From Cyanobacteria bacterium SIG32 (lineage in GTDB: Bacteria; Cyanobacteriota; Vampirovibrionia; Gastranaerophilales; Gastranaerophilaceae), in contig SUTY01000009.1 of the NCBI GenBank assembly GCA_015152455.1, positions 1 to 34,802 of the forward strand: 34,802 bases of DNA, read 5' to 3'. How positions within the stretch are numbered: position 1 is the first letter of the stretch; each line of letters opens with the position of its first letter. Positions 8,574-17,928 of this stretch are shown here, one piece after another. The notes below the pieces were generated by a model. That model ran no database searches, was not told the DNA's origin, and was given only the letters and a program-made list of their open reading frames with translations. A program made the translations under genes and the position numbers.

Positions 8574-9680
8574 ATGGACGGATTTAATATTGGTAAAATT
8601 TTATTGGGATTGAGAAACCCAGAGCTTTTTTTAAAAAAAATAAATAATGGAGAGAATAAGGTTAATAGTTTTGCTCCAGAAATTAATTCGTCAATAGGAA
8701 GTGGTAAACCAAATGCAAACCAATTAATACAAAATTTACAAAGTATGACTAATATTACCCAAATGCTTCAAATGAATCATTTGGCGAGCATGGACAGGTC
8801 AGTATTTATAAAAAATTTATTAGGTTTACCGCAAAATTTGTCTGAAGTATTGTTAAATGCACAGAATTTAAAGCACTCCCTTAATGGAGGAACATTAGGG
8901 TTGAGTGGTATTGATCAAAATTTATTACAGAACCAAAAAACGATAGCTGCACTTTTTGACGATATTGATCAAATACAGATAAATCCAGAGGCACAAGTGA
9001 ATCAACTTTCTGCTCAGACGAAACAAGATGCGGTTGCTTTAATGTTTAGTGGCATGATAAGTATGCCTGATATTTCAAAATTGATTTTGCAAAATGGTAA
9101 GCAAGCTGTAGCTGCATTGATTATTGCAATGGCTTCTGCTTCAAAACAAGGTTTGAGTAACGAGCAAATACAAGAAACTTTAGGGATAATAAATTCTTGT
9201 ATCTTAATGGCGGAATCTAATAATCCGGCACAATCACTTAAAAGCTTAATGATGCTGTACCTCCCTTGGTTACCTTTAAATGAGGGGGTTGGTTTTGATT
9301 TAGAAATAACTGCTCCTGATGGAGAAAATGATTTAAACGATTCAAAGCTTACGGTTTTAATTCAGACTAAAAATTTTGGTAATCTTAAGGGGATTTTTGC
9401 TTTAACAACAACTAATTCTGTTGATATTTTAATTTTTTGCTCAGAAAACTTTCCTAAAAAACTTTTGCAAAAATTGTTAATGGAAGAAAGTACTTCGCAC
9501 GCAATGAATACTAATATAGATGTAGAAGAAGTACAGCCAATAAAAGAAGAAAATGAAGTACACGAAACAAAAGTAAATCTTTCTGCAACAAATGAGATGA
9601 ACCCGTATTTGTTACTAATGGCACATGCTTTTATAAGAAATACTATCTTAATAGATAATAATGGTTTGGTTCAGGATTAG
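8574..9680 (+). CDS. uncharacterised 368-aa protein; weak resemblance to FliK-like/hook-length-control C-terminal domains
   Basis: Long intact ORF; LMLYLPWLPLNEGVGFDLEI...TKNFGNLKGIFALTTTNSVDILIFCSE pattern recalls FliK-like C-terminal domains (inference only). Confidence 0.6.
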   Translation: MDGFNIGKILLGLRNPELFLKKINNGENKVNSFAPEINSSIGSGKPNANQLIQNLQSMTNITQMLQMNHLASMDRSVFIKNLLGLPQNLSEVLLNAQNLKHSLNGGTLGLSGIDQNLLQNQKTIAALFDDIDQIQINPEAQVNQLSAQTKQDAVALMFSGMISMPDISKLILQNGKQAVAALIIAMASASKQGLSNEQIQETLGIINSCILMAESNNPAQSLKSLMMLYLPWLPLNEGVGFDLEITAPDGENDLNDSKLTVLIQTKNFGNLKGIFALTTTNSVDILIFCSENFPKKLLQKLLMEESTSHAMNTNIDVEEVQPIKEENEVHETKVNLSATNEMNPYLLLMAHAFIRNTILIDNNGLVQD

Positions 9681-10723
9681 TTTTTTACAGGGATTCTTTT
9701 TGCCAATTGTGTTGCAAGAATAATAGCTTTTTCTGCAAAGATTATAGGTAAATTATCTACATTTCCTTGAATAGAGACCAATGCAGAGTTGTATACAAAT
9801 TTTTCTGGTACGCCAGCTAAAATAAGTCCCTCCATTGTTGCAAATAATCGATTTGCTATATAGTCTATGTTAAGGGATTTAACAACAGATTCAGTCATTA
9901 CAGGAACAATGCCCCAGTTTATTTTTCCTCCACGACTTATAAATTCTATTATTTGTTCTGGTATTATGCATAAATTATTTGGATTATTGTATGCATCAAA
10001 TGAAATTATGTCTACACCAGCATTAATAGGTATTTGCCAGTCACATTTTTCCATAGATTGGATTGCTACGATTGCTCCTGCAGATTTTAATTTCTCAACA
10101 ACCCTTGATAGCATAGTTGTAATGAGTTCATTAGTTATTTCTTCGTTTTCTCTTTTGAGTGTGCCTAATTGGCATAGTAGAGGTTCCTCTAAAACAATAA
10201 CAGGAACGGTTGAAGGATTGATTTCTTTTATTTTTTCTATTGCCCAAAGAGCTTTTACGCAAATTGATTGAATAAATAATTTTCTAAAGCTTTTATCTGC
10301 AAGTATTTGTTCTTCTGCTGCGTTCATAAGCATTTGTGAGATAGTAAATGGACCTAAAAGATTAACATATGCATTTGCAGGTTTGAATTTTTTTATTATT
10401 TGAAAATATTTTTCTAAAAAAGGTGCTTCAAAGGCAAATGGTTCTAGAGTTTTTATATCAGGGTTATTATATGCCTTATCCAGCTTTTGTAAACCTTGTT
10501 TATATGTATTTGAACCAATTTTTAATGTTATTTTACGATCTTTAACTTTTATGCCAGGAATGTTGCTAAGGGTACGTTTCAGTAGAGTGTCATCGTCCGA
10601 TATTTTGGGTAAAAAGCTTATGAATGGGTTTTGTTCAAAAAGCTTTGCGACCATGCGAGTTGCTGGTTCAATTTCTTCATATGCTAAAGCTCCCAATGGG
10701 ACACATCTCGATGCTAATTTCAT
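9677..10723 (-). CDS. methionine synthase (MetE C-terminal)/uroporphyrinogen decarboxylase-superfamily-like protein
   Basis: Overall TIM-barrel-like pattern: NLLGPFTISQML, VIVLEEPLLCQLG, QSMEKCDWQIPINAGVDIISFDAYN, GGKINWGIVPV. Confidence 0.65.
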   Translation of the reverse strand: MKLASRCVPLGALAYEEIEPATRMVAKLFEQNPFISFLPKISDDDTLLKRTLSNIPGIKVKDRKITLKIGSNTYKQGLQKLDKAYNNPDIKTLEPFAFEAPFLEKYFQIIKKFKPANAYVNLLGPFTISQMLMNAAEEQILADKSFRKLFIQSICVKALWAIEKIKEINPSTVPVIVLEEPLLCQLGTLKRENEEITNELITTMLSRVVEKLKSAGAIVAIQSMEKCDWQIPINAGVDIISFDAYNNPNNLCIIPEQIIEFISRGGKINWGIVPVMTESVVKSLNIDYIANRLFATMEGLILAGVPEKFVYNSALVSIQGNVDNLPIIFAEKAIILATQLAKRIPVKN

Positions 10724-10746
10724 TTTTCCACTTTCTTATATACAAA

Positions 10747-10781
10747 AACGTGCCGAATTTTATATCGGCACGTTTTATGAT
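10747..10781 (-). terminator. terminator hairpin downstream of rplI
   Basis: AAAACGTGCCGA-ATTTTATA-TCGGCACGTTTT, 12-bp perfect stem. Confidence 0.8.
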
Positions 10782-10794
10782 ACCATTTTTTTGC

Positions 10795-11298
10795 TTATGC
10801 TTCAACTGTTTCTTCAGTAACTTCTTCTTCAATTGATTCTTTAACAACTTCAGAAGCTGTAACAATAACTTTTAATTCAGTTCTAACTTTAGAAGTTAGT
10901 TTGATAAGCATTGTGAATTCACCAATTTTATTGATAGGAGCGTTTAGTGTAACTGTTTTTCTATCAACTTCAATGTTAGCTTTTTCTTTTAATTCTTCAC
11001 AAAGTTTTTTAGTTGTAATTGTACCGAACAATTTTCCGCTTTCGCCAGCTTTAGCTGAAAGTTCAATTTGACCTAATTTTTCAATTTCAGCAGCTTTTGC
11101 TAAAGCTTCTTGGTGTAATTTTTCTTGTTTAGCTTGGATTCTAGCTAAATTTTGTTCTCTGTTTTTCAAAGCACCTTCTGTAGCAACTTCAGCAAAGTTT
11201 TTAGGTAACAAGAAGTTTCTTGCGTAACCATCTTTAACATTAACTAATTCACCTGCTTCGCCAAGGTTTTGAACATCTTTTTTCAATATTACTTGCAT
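10795..11298 (-). CDS. rplI: 50S ribosomal protein L9
   Basis: MQVILKKDVQNLGEAGELVNVKDGYARNFLLPKNFAEVAT signature; acidic C-terminal tail. Confidence 0.97.
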   Translation of the reverse strand: MQVILKKDVQNLGEAGELVNVKDGYARNFLLPKNFAEVATEGALKNREQNLARIQAKQEKLHQEALAKAAEIEKLGQIELSAKAGESGKLFGTITTKKLCEELKEKANIEVDRKTVTLNAPINKIGEFTMLIKLTSKVRTELKVIVTASEVVKESIEEEVTEETVEA

Positions 11299-11406
11299 TT
11301 CTATATTCTCCTTTTGTCTATTTTCGGTAGTGTTAGTTTAATAATAACCAAAAGAATATTATTTGTCGAGGGGTTAGGGGTAAATGGGGTAAATATTATT
11401 AAATTT

Positions 11407-11440
11407 TGTTAAGCCTACTCCACTGAATGTATGATAAAAT
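11407..11440 (+). promoter_or_regulatory. candidate sigma70-type promoter for the sRNA candidate
   Basis: TTGTTA (11407-11412) - 17 nt - TATGAT (11430-11435). Confidence 0.5.
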
Positions 11441-11441
11441 T

Positions 11442-11558
11442 CAAAACTTACTAAAGAAAATAGAAAAATTACCGATAAGACTAGTATGGAAAACCAAAAG
11501 GTTTTTCATACCTCCTCCCCAAGTCTGGTAGCCGTTCTCAAATGAATGGCTTTTTTTT
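11442..11558 (+). ncRNA. candidate small RNA ending in an intrinsic terminator
   Basis: TACC(gata)AGACT pairs with AGTCTGGTA (11470-11482/11522-11530), enclosing an 11-bp hairpin TATGGAAAACC-AAAA-GGTTTTTCATA and an unpaired CCTCCTCCCC; then terminator AGCCGTTC-TCAAAT-GAATGGCT + T8. Confidence 0.55.
11530..11558 (+). terminator. rho-independent terminator (plus-strand direction)
   Basis: AGCCGTTC/GAATGGCT stem followed by eight T; no A tract on the opposite side, so it is directional. Confidence 0.75.
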
Positions 11559-12360
11559 ATGCGTTTTGGTATTCTTTATAATACTTTGTAACGTTGGTAA
11601 TATAGCATCTCGTTTCTTTAGGGGCTTTTTCTATTCCTTTTTTTGCTAAATTTCCAGCTCCCCAATTATACGCGGCGAGAGCTAATTTGACATCTCCGTC
11701 ATATTTTTTTAATAGTTGTGAAATTAATTTTACGCCACCGTTAATGTTCTGTTCTGGATCCCAAGGATCTGTTACGCCAAGGCTTTTGGCCGTTGACGGC
11801 ATTAATTGCATTAATCCCATGGCATTGCATCTTGATTTTGCTCTTGGTTGAAAACAAGACTCTTGTTTTATTATTGCCTTAACAAGGTTAGGGTTGACGT
11901 CATATTTTTTGCTATACTTGAGTATAAGATCGTTATAGGTATTGTGTTCTGATGTGCTGAGAGTGCTTTGATAAGGTGCACCTTTTGTTTTATCGTCTTT
12001 TTTATCATTATTAGATGAACCTGTTGTGCTTATAAACGTGTCGCCACCAAAAAAGAAATTTGTTTGAAATTGTGGAGTAGGCACATTAAAACTCTGCATA
12101 TTTGTATTTATGTTAAACCCTGTAAAAACAGGCGTATTATATTTCAAATGAGGAGTTACTGACGGTAGCTTATAATCTGCAAAACTTGTTAAATTATATC
12201 CAGATGTAAAATAATTCGGTGTAAAACAAGACGATGTGTAATCCATACTTTCCCTGTTATAGGTGCTATAACCCCAGTTACACACACCAAGACCACCGAA
12301 CATTCCATTGAACATTCCGTGGAGAAAACCAAAATTAAAATTGTGTAAAAAAGCGCTCAT
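11557..12360 (-). CDS. lytic transglycosylase (SLT domain) with aromatic/Asn/Gly-rich N-terminus
   Basis: KAIIKQESCFQPRAKSRCNAMGLMQLMPSTAKSLGV...LALAAYNWGAGNL SLT/goose-lysozyme-like motifs. Confidence 0.9.
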   Translation of the reverse strand: MSAFLHNFNFGFLHGMFNGMFGGLGVCNWGYSTYNRESMDYTSSCFTPNYFTSGYNLTSFADYKLPSVTPHLKYNTPVFTGFNINTNMQSFNVPTPQFQTNFFFGGDTFISTTGSSNNDKKDDKTKGAPYQSTLSTSEHNTYNDLILKYSKKYDVNPNLVKAIIKQESCFQPRAKSRCNAMGLMQLMPSTAKSLGVTDPWDPEQNINGGVKLISQLLKKYDGDVKLALAAYNWGAGNLAKKGIEKAPKETRCYITNVTKYYKEYQNA

Positions 12361-12500
12361 AAATATACCGTATATATACTATATATATTTAAAGATAATT
12401 GCCTGAAAGAAATTGCCCTTTTTGTTAAGAAAGATTAAGAGCATAAAAAGTTATATTATTATGTTATAATTAAGCTACACATTTAATTAAAGGGAGAGCT

Positions 12501-14453
12501 ATGAACAAAAATCAATCAATTGGCATGTATGTAATACTCGGTATAATGGTTATGGCGTTTATATCAATGCTGTTTTCAGGTCCTACGTCAAGCACGGAAG
12601 AACTTTCTTATACTACTTTTATTCAGAAAGTTGAGAACAAAGAAATCAAAAGTGTAGACATGGGGCGTGATACTTTACTTGCAATTCCATTCAAACAGCC
12701 AGAAACTAAAAAAGCAGAGGTAAATCCTTTGTATGGCGAAATTAAGGCTCCAAAATTGCAGTATAAAGTAGCATTTCCTGATAATTCTGATATTTTACCT
12801 ACATTACAAAAAAATAATGTAGAAATTAATGTAAAAAAATCAAGTGAGTCAGGCTCTATGTTTGGTCTTGGCTCATCATTTATAACAATACTTCTTGTTC
12901 TTGGTTTTATCATGTTAATAATAAAATCTATTCAAGCTGGTGGTGCTCAAGCAATGTCTTTTGGAAAATCAAGAGCAAAAATGCTTATGGATAATAAAGT
13001 TAAAACAAGATTTTCCGATGTTGCTGGTATTGACGAAGAAAAGAAAGAATTAGAAGAAATTGTTGATTTCTTAAAACACTCTGATAAATATGTAAAACTT
13101 GGCGCCAAAATACCAAAAGGGGTTCTTTTAGTAGGTTCTCCTGGTACGGGTAAAACATTGATGGCAAAAGCTGTTGCAGGAGAAGCTGGTGTTCCATTTT
13201 TCTCTATAAGTGGTTCTGATTTTGTTGAAATGTTTGTAGGTGTTGGTGCAAGTAGGGTTAGAGATTTATTTGAACAAGCTAAAAAACATCAACCTTGTAT
13301 TGTTTTTATCGATGAAATTGATGCGGTAGGTCGTCAACGTGGTGCAGGCTTAGGTGGTGGACACGATGAGAGAGAACAAACACTTAACCAATTACTTGTT
13401 GAAATGGACGGATTTGATGAAAATACAAATATTATAATCCTTGCCGCAACTAACCGACCTGATATCTTAGATAATGCTCTACTAAGACCAGGGAGATTTG
13501 ATAGACAAATTGTTATCAACAAACCAGATGTATTAGGAAGAGAACAAATCCTAAATGTTCACGCTAAAAATAAGCCTCTTGCAAAAGAAGTTGAAATAAA
13601 AACTCTTGCGAAACGTACACCTGGATTTACAGGTGCTGATTTGCAAAATTTACTTAACGAAGCTGCACTTCTTGCAGCTCGTCATAACAAATCAGAAATC
13701 GAAATGCCTGATTTAGAAGAAGCTATCGATAAAGTTATGGCTGGGCCAGAGAAGAAAAGTAGAATTATTTCAGATGAGGAAAAAGAGAACACCGCTTATC
13801 ACGAAGTTGGACATGCTCTGCTTGCAAAACTTCTGAAAAATTGTGACCCTCTTCATAAGGTGTCAATTATCCCTAGGGGAATGGCTTTGGGTATTACCCT
13901 AACATTACCTGAAAAAGATCACTTAACAATGAGAAAACAACAATTGTTGGATAGAATAACGATGATTCTTGGTGGCAGAGTTGCTGAAGAGCTTATTTAT
14001 GGAAAAGATAATGTTACAACAGGAGCTTCAAATGATTTAGAAAAAGTTTCTGCTCTTGCTCGTAGTATGGTTACGACTTATGGTATGAGCGATAAGATGG
14101 GAAATCTCGCTTACGGAAAAGAACAAGAACATGTGTTTATGGGTAGAAATTTTGGTAACACAAGAGATTTTTCTGAAGAGATAGCTGCTGATATTGATAA
14201 GGAAATTAAGAAAATAGTAGATACTCAATATGATTTGGCAAAACAATTATTAAGCGATAACAGAGACATGCTTGAATATATTGCAAAACAACTTCTTGAA
14301 AAAGAAACCCTTGATGAGAAAGAGTTTGAAAGTCTTATGAGAGATGTTCGCATTGAACGTGGCGAAGAAGTTCCTCCGTTGGAAGAAGAAGCTGTTGAAG
14401 CAGATGATGCAAATACAAATGAAGAAAATAATGGAGAAGATAATAATGGATAG
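12501..14453 (+). CDS. ftsH: ATP-dependent zinc metalloprotease FtsH
   Basis: [23 protein letters not shown] Walker [17 protein letters not shown] region, HEVGHAL zinc motif, N-terminal TM. Confidence 0.98.
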   Translation: MNKNQSIGMYVILGIMVMAFISMLFSGPTSSTEELSYTTFIQKVENKEIKSVDMGRDTLLAIPFKQPETKKAEVNPLYGEIKAPKLQYKVAFPDNSDILPTLQKNNVEINVKKSSESGSMFGLGSSFITILLVLGFIMLIIKSIQAGGAQAMSFGKSRAKMLMDNKVKTRFSDVAGIDEEKKELEEIVDFLKHSDKYVKLGAKIPKGVLLVGSPGTGKTLMAKAVAGEAGVPFFSISGSDFVEMFVGVGASRVRDLFEQAKKHQPCIVFIDEIDAVGRQRGAGLGGGHDEREQTLNQLLVEMDGFDENTNIIILAATNRPDILDNALLRPGRFDRQIVINKPDVLGREQILNVHAKNKPLAKEVEIKTLAKRTPGFTGADLQNLLNEAALLAARHNKSEIEMPDLEEAIDKVMAGPEKKSRIISDEEKENTAYHEVGHALLAKLLKNCDPLHKVSIIPRGMALGITLTLPEKDHLTMRKQQLLDRITMILGGRVAEELIYGKDNVTTGASNDLEKVSALARSMVTTYGMSDKMGNLAYGKEQEHVFMGRNFGNTRDFSEEIAADIDKEIKKIVDTQYDLAKQLLSDNRDMLEYIAKQLLEKETLDEKEFESLMRDVRIERGEEVPPLEEEAVEADDANTNEENNGEDNNG

Positions 14454-14946
14454 AGATGAATTGATATTTCAAGAATACAAAATGTATGCAGAACAAAAGG
14501 AAAATTTTATTGATAGAAATTTTAGAACAAATCGTTTTTATATGATTTCCTTTGTTGCAATAATCTTTGCAATGATCTTTACCGGTAATGTTGTATTTAT
14601 GGAAAGATTATCTGCAACATTGCTTTTTTCTTTAATTGGTATTGCTGTTTGTATTTTATGGTGGATGAACGTTGATTCTTATAACACGCTGATTAAAATT
14701 AAATTTGCAAATGTCCTTGAAGTTTTAGAAGAAAAACTCCCTGTAAAACCATTTACAGATGAATATAAAGCTATTGAAGAATTTAGAAATAAAAAAATCT
14801 TTATGTTTTCTGATATTCAAAAAATTATTGCTGTAGTTGGAGCATTATTTTTCTTTGCAGTATTTGTAAGTGAACTATCTCCCATTGTTGTAAGAGTTTT
14901 TGAAAAAATTGTATCTCTTTTGGGAGTAGTAAAAGGCGGTATTTAG
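14446..14946 (+). CDS. small two-helix/multi-TM membrane protein (RipA-like family guess)
   Basis: Start at 14446 (overlaps ftsH stop by 8 nt) is more plausible than the ORF-track start 14344, which runs out of frame through ftsH. Hydrophobic segments and EEFRNKKIF. Confidence 0.75.
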   Translation: MDRDELIFQEYKMYAEQKENFIDRNFRTNRFYMISFVAIIFAMIFTGNVVFMERLSATLLFSLIGIAVCILWWMNVDSYNTLIKIKFANVLEVLEEKLPVKPFTDEYKAIEEFRNKKIFMFSDIQKIIAVVGALFFFAVFVSELSPIVVRVFEKIVSLLGVVKGGI

Positions 14947-14966
14947 TTTAAAAATGGTAGATAAGT

Positions 14967-15587
14967 ATGAAAGAGAATAGCGTTGTAGTTAATTGGAACT
15001 ATGTAACATTATCATTAATTATTTTTGCGTTGTTTACTGTGGCGGTTTTATATATGCCCGGTCTTCGAGAAATTGATACAGAAATTCTTAAAGCTATAAG
15101 AAAGTTTTTAGGGCAGTTTCCAAATTACATTCCTGTTTTCTTTTCTAACTATGGCGGTGTTGGAAATTTTTGGTGGCCACAAATTGCCGCAGGTTCAGTA
15201 TTGGTGTCACATAGGAAATTTTTAAAGGCTTTTTTACTTATTTTCTTTACCCAAGGTTCATATATACTTATTGATGTAATTAAGAATCTGATTTGTCGTG
15301 AAAGACCAGGATTAAACATATATTCTGGTTATAGTTTCCCATCAGGTCATACAACAATTACGATGTGTTTTTACGGAATTATAATATACTTAATAATGAC
15401 TCATACAAGAAGCCAATTTTGGAGAATATTCTTGTCGGTATTCTTTGGTTTCATGATTTTTATGGTTGCGATTTCAAGGCTCTGGTTAGGGGTACATTTC
15501 CCTACAGATGTTTTGGCTGGTTTATTTTTAGGCTTCTTGTTTGTTAATTTGTTTATTATTTTAGATAAATTTTTTGCTGCAAGATAA
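14967..15587 (+). CDS. PAP2-family phosphatase
   Basis: KNLICRERPG, YSFPSGHTT, SRLWLGVHFPTDVLAG, the three PAP2 signature motifs. Confidence 0.93.
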   Translation: MKENSVVVNWNYVTLSLIIFALFTVAVLYMPGLREIDTEILKAIRKFLGQFPNYIPVFFSNYGGVGNFWWPQIAAGSVLVSHRKFLKAFLLIFFTQGSYILIDVIKNLICRERPGLNIYSGYSFPSGHTTITMCFYGIIIYLIMTHTRSQFWRIFLSVFFGFMIFMVAISRLWLGVHFPTDVLAGLFLGFLFVNLFIILDKFFAAR

Positions 15588-15588
15588 A

Positions 15589-17928
15589 TTAGTCAAATAA
15601 GTCAATTTGCATGAACTTATTTTTATAACTATTTATTGTATTCATTAGCTCTGATAATTCAGCATACTTTGTAGTATGTAGAGTATTAGCGATACTTATA
15701 TCTGCAACAAAACCTATTTCATAAAACTTGTCGTCTCTGTGTTTAATTTTTATCATGCCAGCTTCTTGGAATATTTCAAGCAAAGTTTCAATAACTTCTT
15801 CGGTTACTCCTAAAGCTGATGCACCTCTATGTAATTCAAATTTTCCTTCAAGATTATTTAAACAGTATCTAAGCATGCTAGCGAAAGTTTTTAGAATTTT
15901 TTCTTCGTCAGATTTATAGCATTGATAATTCATATAATGAATTGTTGAAGCACAAACGGTTTGTTTAATTTTATGTAAGACATCCTCATCACAAGGGTAG
16001 TCAAAAAACATTAGAACATCGTTCTTGGTAGCTGTTTGTCTGTTAATGATGTTTTCATAGATGTATTTGTAAGGCTTTAAAGTCTCTTTAAGCTTAATGT
16101 CTTCTACAAAAATAGAAATTCCTAACTTAGAATTTTTAATATAATCATCAACTTGTGAATAAATATTTGTTTTTTTCCTATGGTCATAAATTTTTATTTC
16201 AGATTTTTCTTCTTCATTTAATGCTTCTGAATGAACATCTTTTATTATCAATTGGATATCTGTTGAGCCATTAAATGTATTTAGTTGTGGTGCAAAAGCA
16301 ATGTCAAGCTTGTCACCAGCAATTAATGGGATATCACCTTTTGACCACCACACACAATCCTTTGAACCATTCGGAGTATCAATAATTAATTTTAAATGTT
16401 CTTTTGTTGAACCCATTAATTTTTTTTGTTTAAGTGTCATATTCTTTATTGCAAATGTTGGTGAAGGGTTAGACATGCCAAAAGGTTCAAGCTTATTAAT
16501 TTCTTCAACAAGAGAAATATCAATGTCATCAGCGTTAAGTTCTAAATCTATATCCAATGATGGATTTAGAACCTGTCCATTTAACATCTCATCAACAGTT
16601 TGGTTCAATGCTTTTTTAATATTTTCAAAAGAAGTTTTTTCTTCGCTAAAAGAAAAACCTCCTGCAAGTTTGTGACCACCAAAACCATCTAAATACTCTG
16701 CCAAGTTGGATATTATATCATATAAGTCCAATTCTTTTACACCACGAGCAGAGCATCTATATTGTTTCGATTCTTCATGAAAAGTCATTATAAATGCTGG
16801 TTTATAATATTTTTCAACAAATTTGGAAGCAACAATCCCTACTATTCCGATATGCCAGTCTTTATTAAAAAGTACTATTGCATTATCTCTCATGCCAGAA
16901 GCTTTCCATATTTCGTCGGCTTGTTCAAAAGTTTCATTACAAAGTTCTTGTCGAATCTTGTTATAATTTTCAAGTGTAATTATAGACATTTCGATTTCTT
17001 GTTTATTTTCAGAAGTTAATAATTTAACTGCAGCATCAACAGTATCTAAACGGCCCGATGCATTAATTCTTGGTGCAATTGTAAATGCAACTTGCTCCGA
17101 AGTTAATCCGTTATCAAAGTTCACACCTGCGACATCGAGCATACGCTTTAAGCCATAGTGTTTGCCTGCTGCAATTAGTTCTAAGCCTTTTGCTACAAAA
17201 TATCTATTTTCTCCAACTAAAGGAACTAAGTCTGCTATTGTTCCAACGGTTACAAAAGGTAATAAATCATAACTATAATTTAGTTGGTTATATTTTTCTA
17301 AGATGCCTTGTGCTAGTTTGAATGCTACACCAACGCCGGCAAGAGATGTCATATATTCAATTTGTCTAGTGGTAAGTTTTTCGTCTAAAGCATTCATTGC
17401 TTTTGGATTAATTATTGCATAAGCTTCAGGTAATTCATCAGGTGCTTCGTGGTGATCTGTAATAATAATGTCTTTGCCAAAACTTTTGATAAATTTTACT
17501 TCTTCAAAATTGCTAATACCGTTATCAACAGTAATAATTAGTTTAGGCTTTTTTTGAGCCATAAGCTGAACAAGAGCTTTTGTATTAAGTCCATGCCCTT
17601 CTGTTTCACGATTAGGGATATAAAAATCTACTTCTCCACCAAGATGTTTTAATGTTTTTAGTAGAACAGAAGTTGATGTGACTCCATCAGCATCAAAATC
17701 TCCGTATATTAAAATATTTTCCTTTTCATCAATTGCTTTTGAAATTCTATTTACAGCTTTTTGCATGTCACAAAATGCATTAGGGTGTAATAATGTAATT
17801 TCAAGAGGATGCAAAAAATCTTTTTTTGCATCCTCGGAAGTAAATCCCCTCGCCTCTAAAAGTCTATCAATTAATGACTTTTTATTATCAATATTGGTTT
17901 TTAATACCCATTCCTTTGTACAACGCAT
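15589..17928 (-). CDS. recJ: single-stranded-DNA-specific exonuclease RecJ with extended C-terminus
   Basis: IYGDFDADGVTSTSVL, ITVDNGISN, ITDHHEAP, APRINASGRL, FGGHKLAGGFSF. Confidence 0.95.
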   Translation of the reverse strand: MRCTKEWVLKTNIDNKKSLIDRLLEARGFTSEDAKKDFLHPLEITLLHPNAFCDMQKAVNRISKAIDEKENILIYGDFDADGVTSTSVLLKTLKHLGGEVDFYIPNRETEGHGLNTKALVQLMAQKKPKLIITVDNGISNFEEVKFIKSFGKDIIITDHHEAPDELPEAYAIINPKAMNALDEKLTTRQIEYMTSLAGVGVAFKLAQGILEKYNQLNYSYDLLPFVTVGTIADLVPLVGENRYFVAKGLELIAAGKHYGLKRMLDVAGVNFDNGLTSEQVAFTIAPRINASGRLDTVDAAVKLLTSENKQEIEMSIITLENYNKIRQELCNETFEQADEIWKASGMRDNAIVLFNKDWHIGIVGIVASKFVEKYYKPAFIMTFHEESKQYRCSARGVKELDLYDIISNLAEYLDGFGGHKLAGGFSFSEEKTSFENIKKALNQTVDEMLNGQVLNPSLDIDLELNADDIDISLVEEINKLEPFGMSNPSPTFAIKNMTLKQKKLMGSTKEHLKLIIDTPNGSKDCVWWSKGDIPLIAGDKLDIAFAPQLNTFNGSTDIQLIIKDVHSEALNEEEKSEIKIYDHRKKTNIYSQVDDYIKNSKLGISIFVEDIKLKETLKPYKYIYENIINRQTATKNDVLMFFDYPCDEDVLHKIKQTVCASTIHYMNYQCYKSDEEKILKTFASMLRYCLNNLEGKFELHRGASALGVTEEVIETLLEIFQEAGMIKIKHRDDKFYEIGFVADISIANTLHTTKYAELSELMNTINSYKNKFMQIDLFD

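Noticed and set aside
10551-10865. Small ORFs 10551-10820, 10624-10836, 10677-10865
   Set aside because: Lie over the metE-like start, the rplI terminator and the acidic rplI tail; no independent support.
11511-11520. CCTCCTCCCC as the reverse-strand SD (GGGGAGGAGG) of a minus-strand gene
   Set aside because: No minus-strand start codon at suitable distance; the region is downstream of the minus-strand SLT gene stop and the terminator points plus.
12623-14246. Minus-strand ORFs antisense to ftsH (12623-12913, 13000-13197, 13334-13522, 14037-14246)
   Set aside because: Fully within ftsH coding sequence; low-complexity shadow ORFs.
14344-14445. Upstream start of the ORF at 14344
   Set aside because: Would overlap ftsH by over 100 nt; the ATG at 14446 with 8-nt overlap fits translational coupling better.
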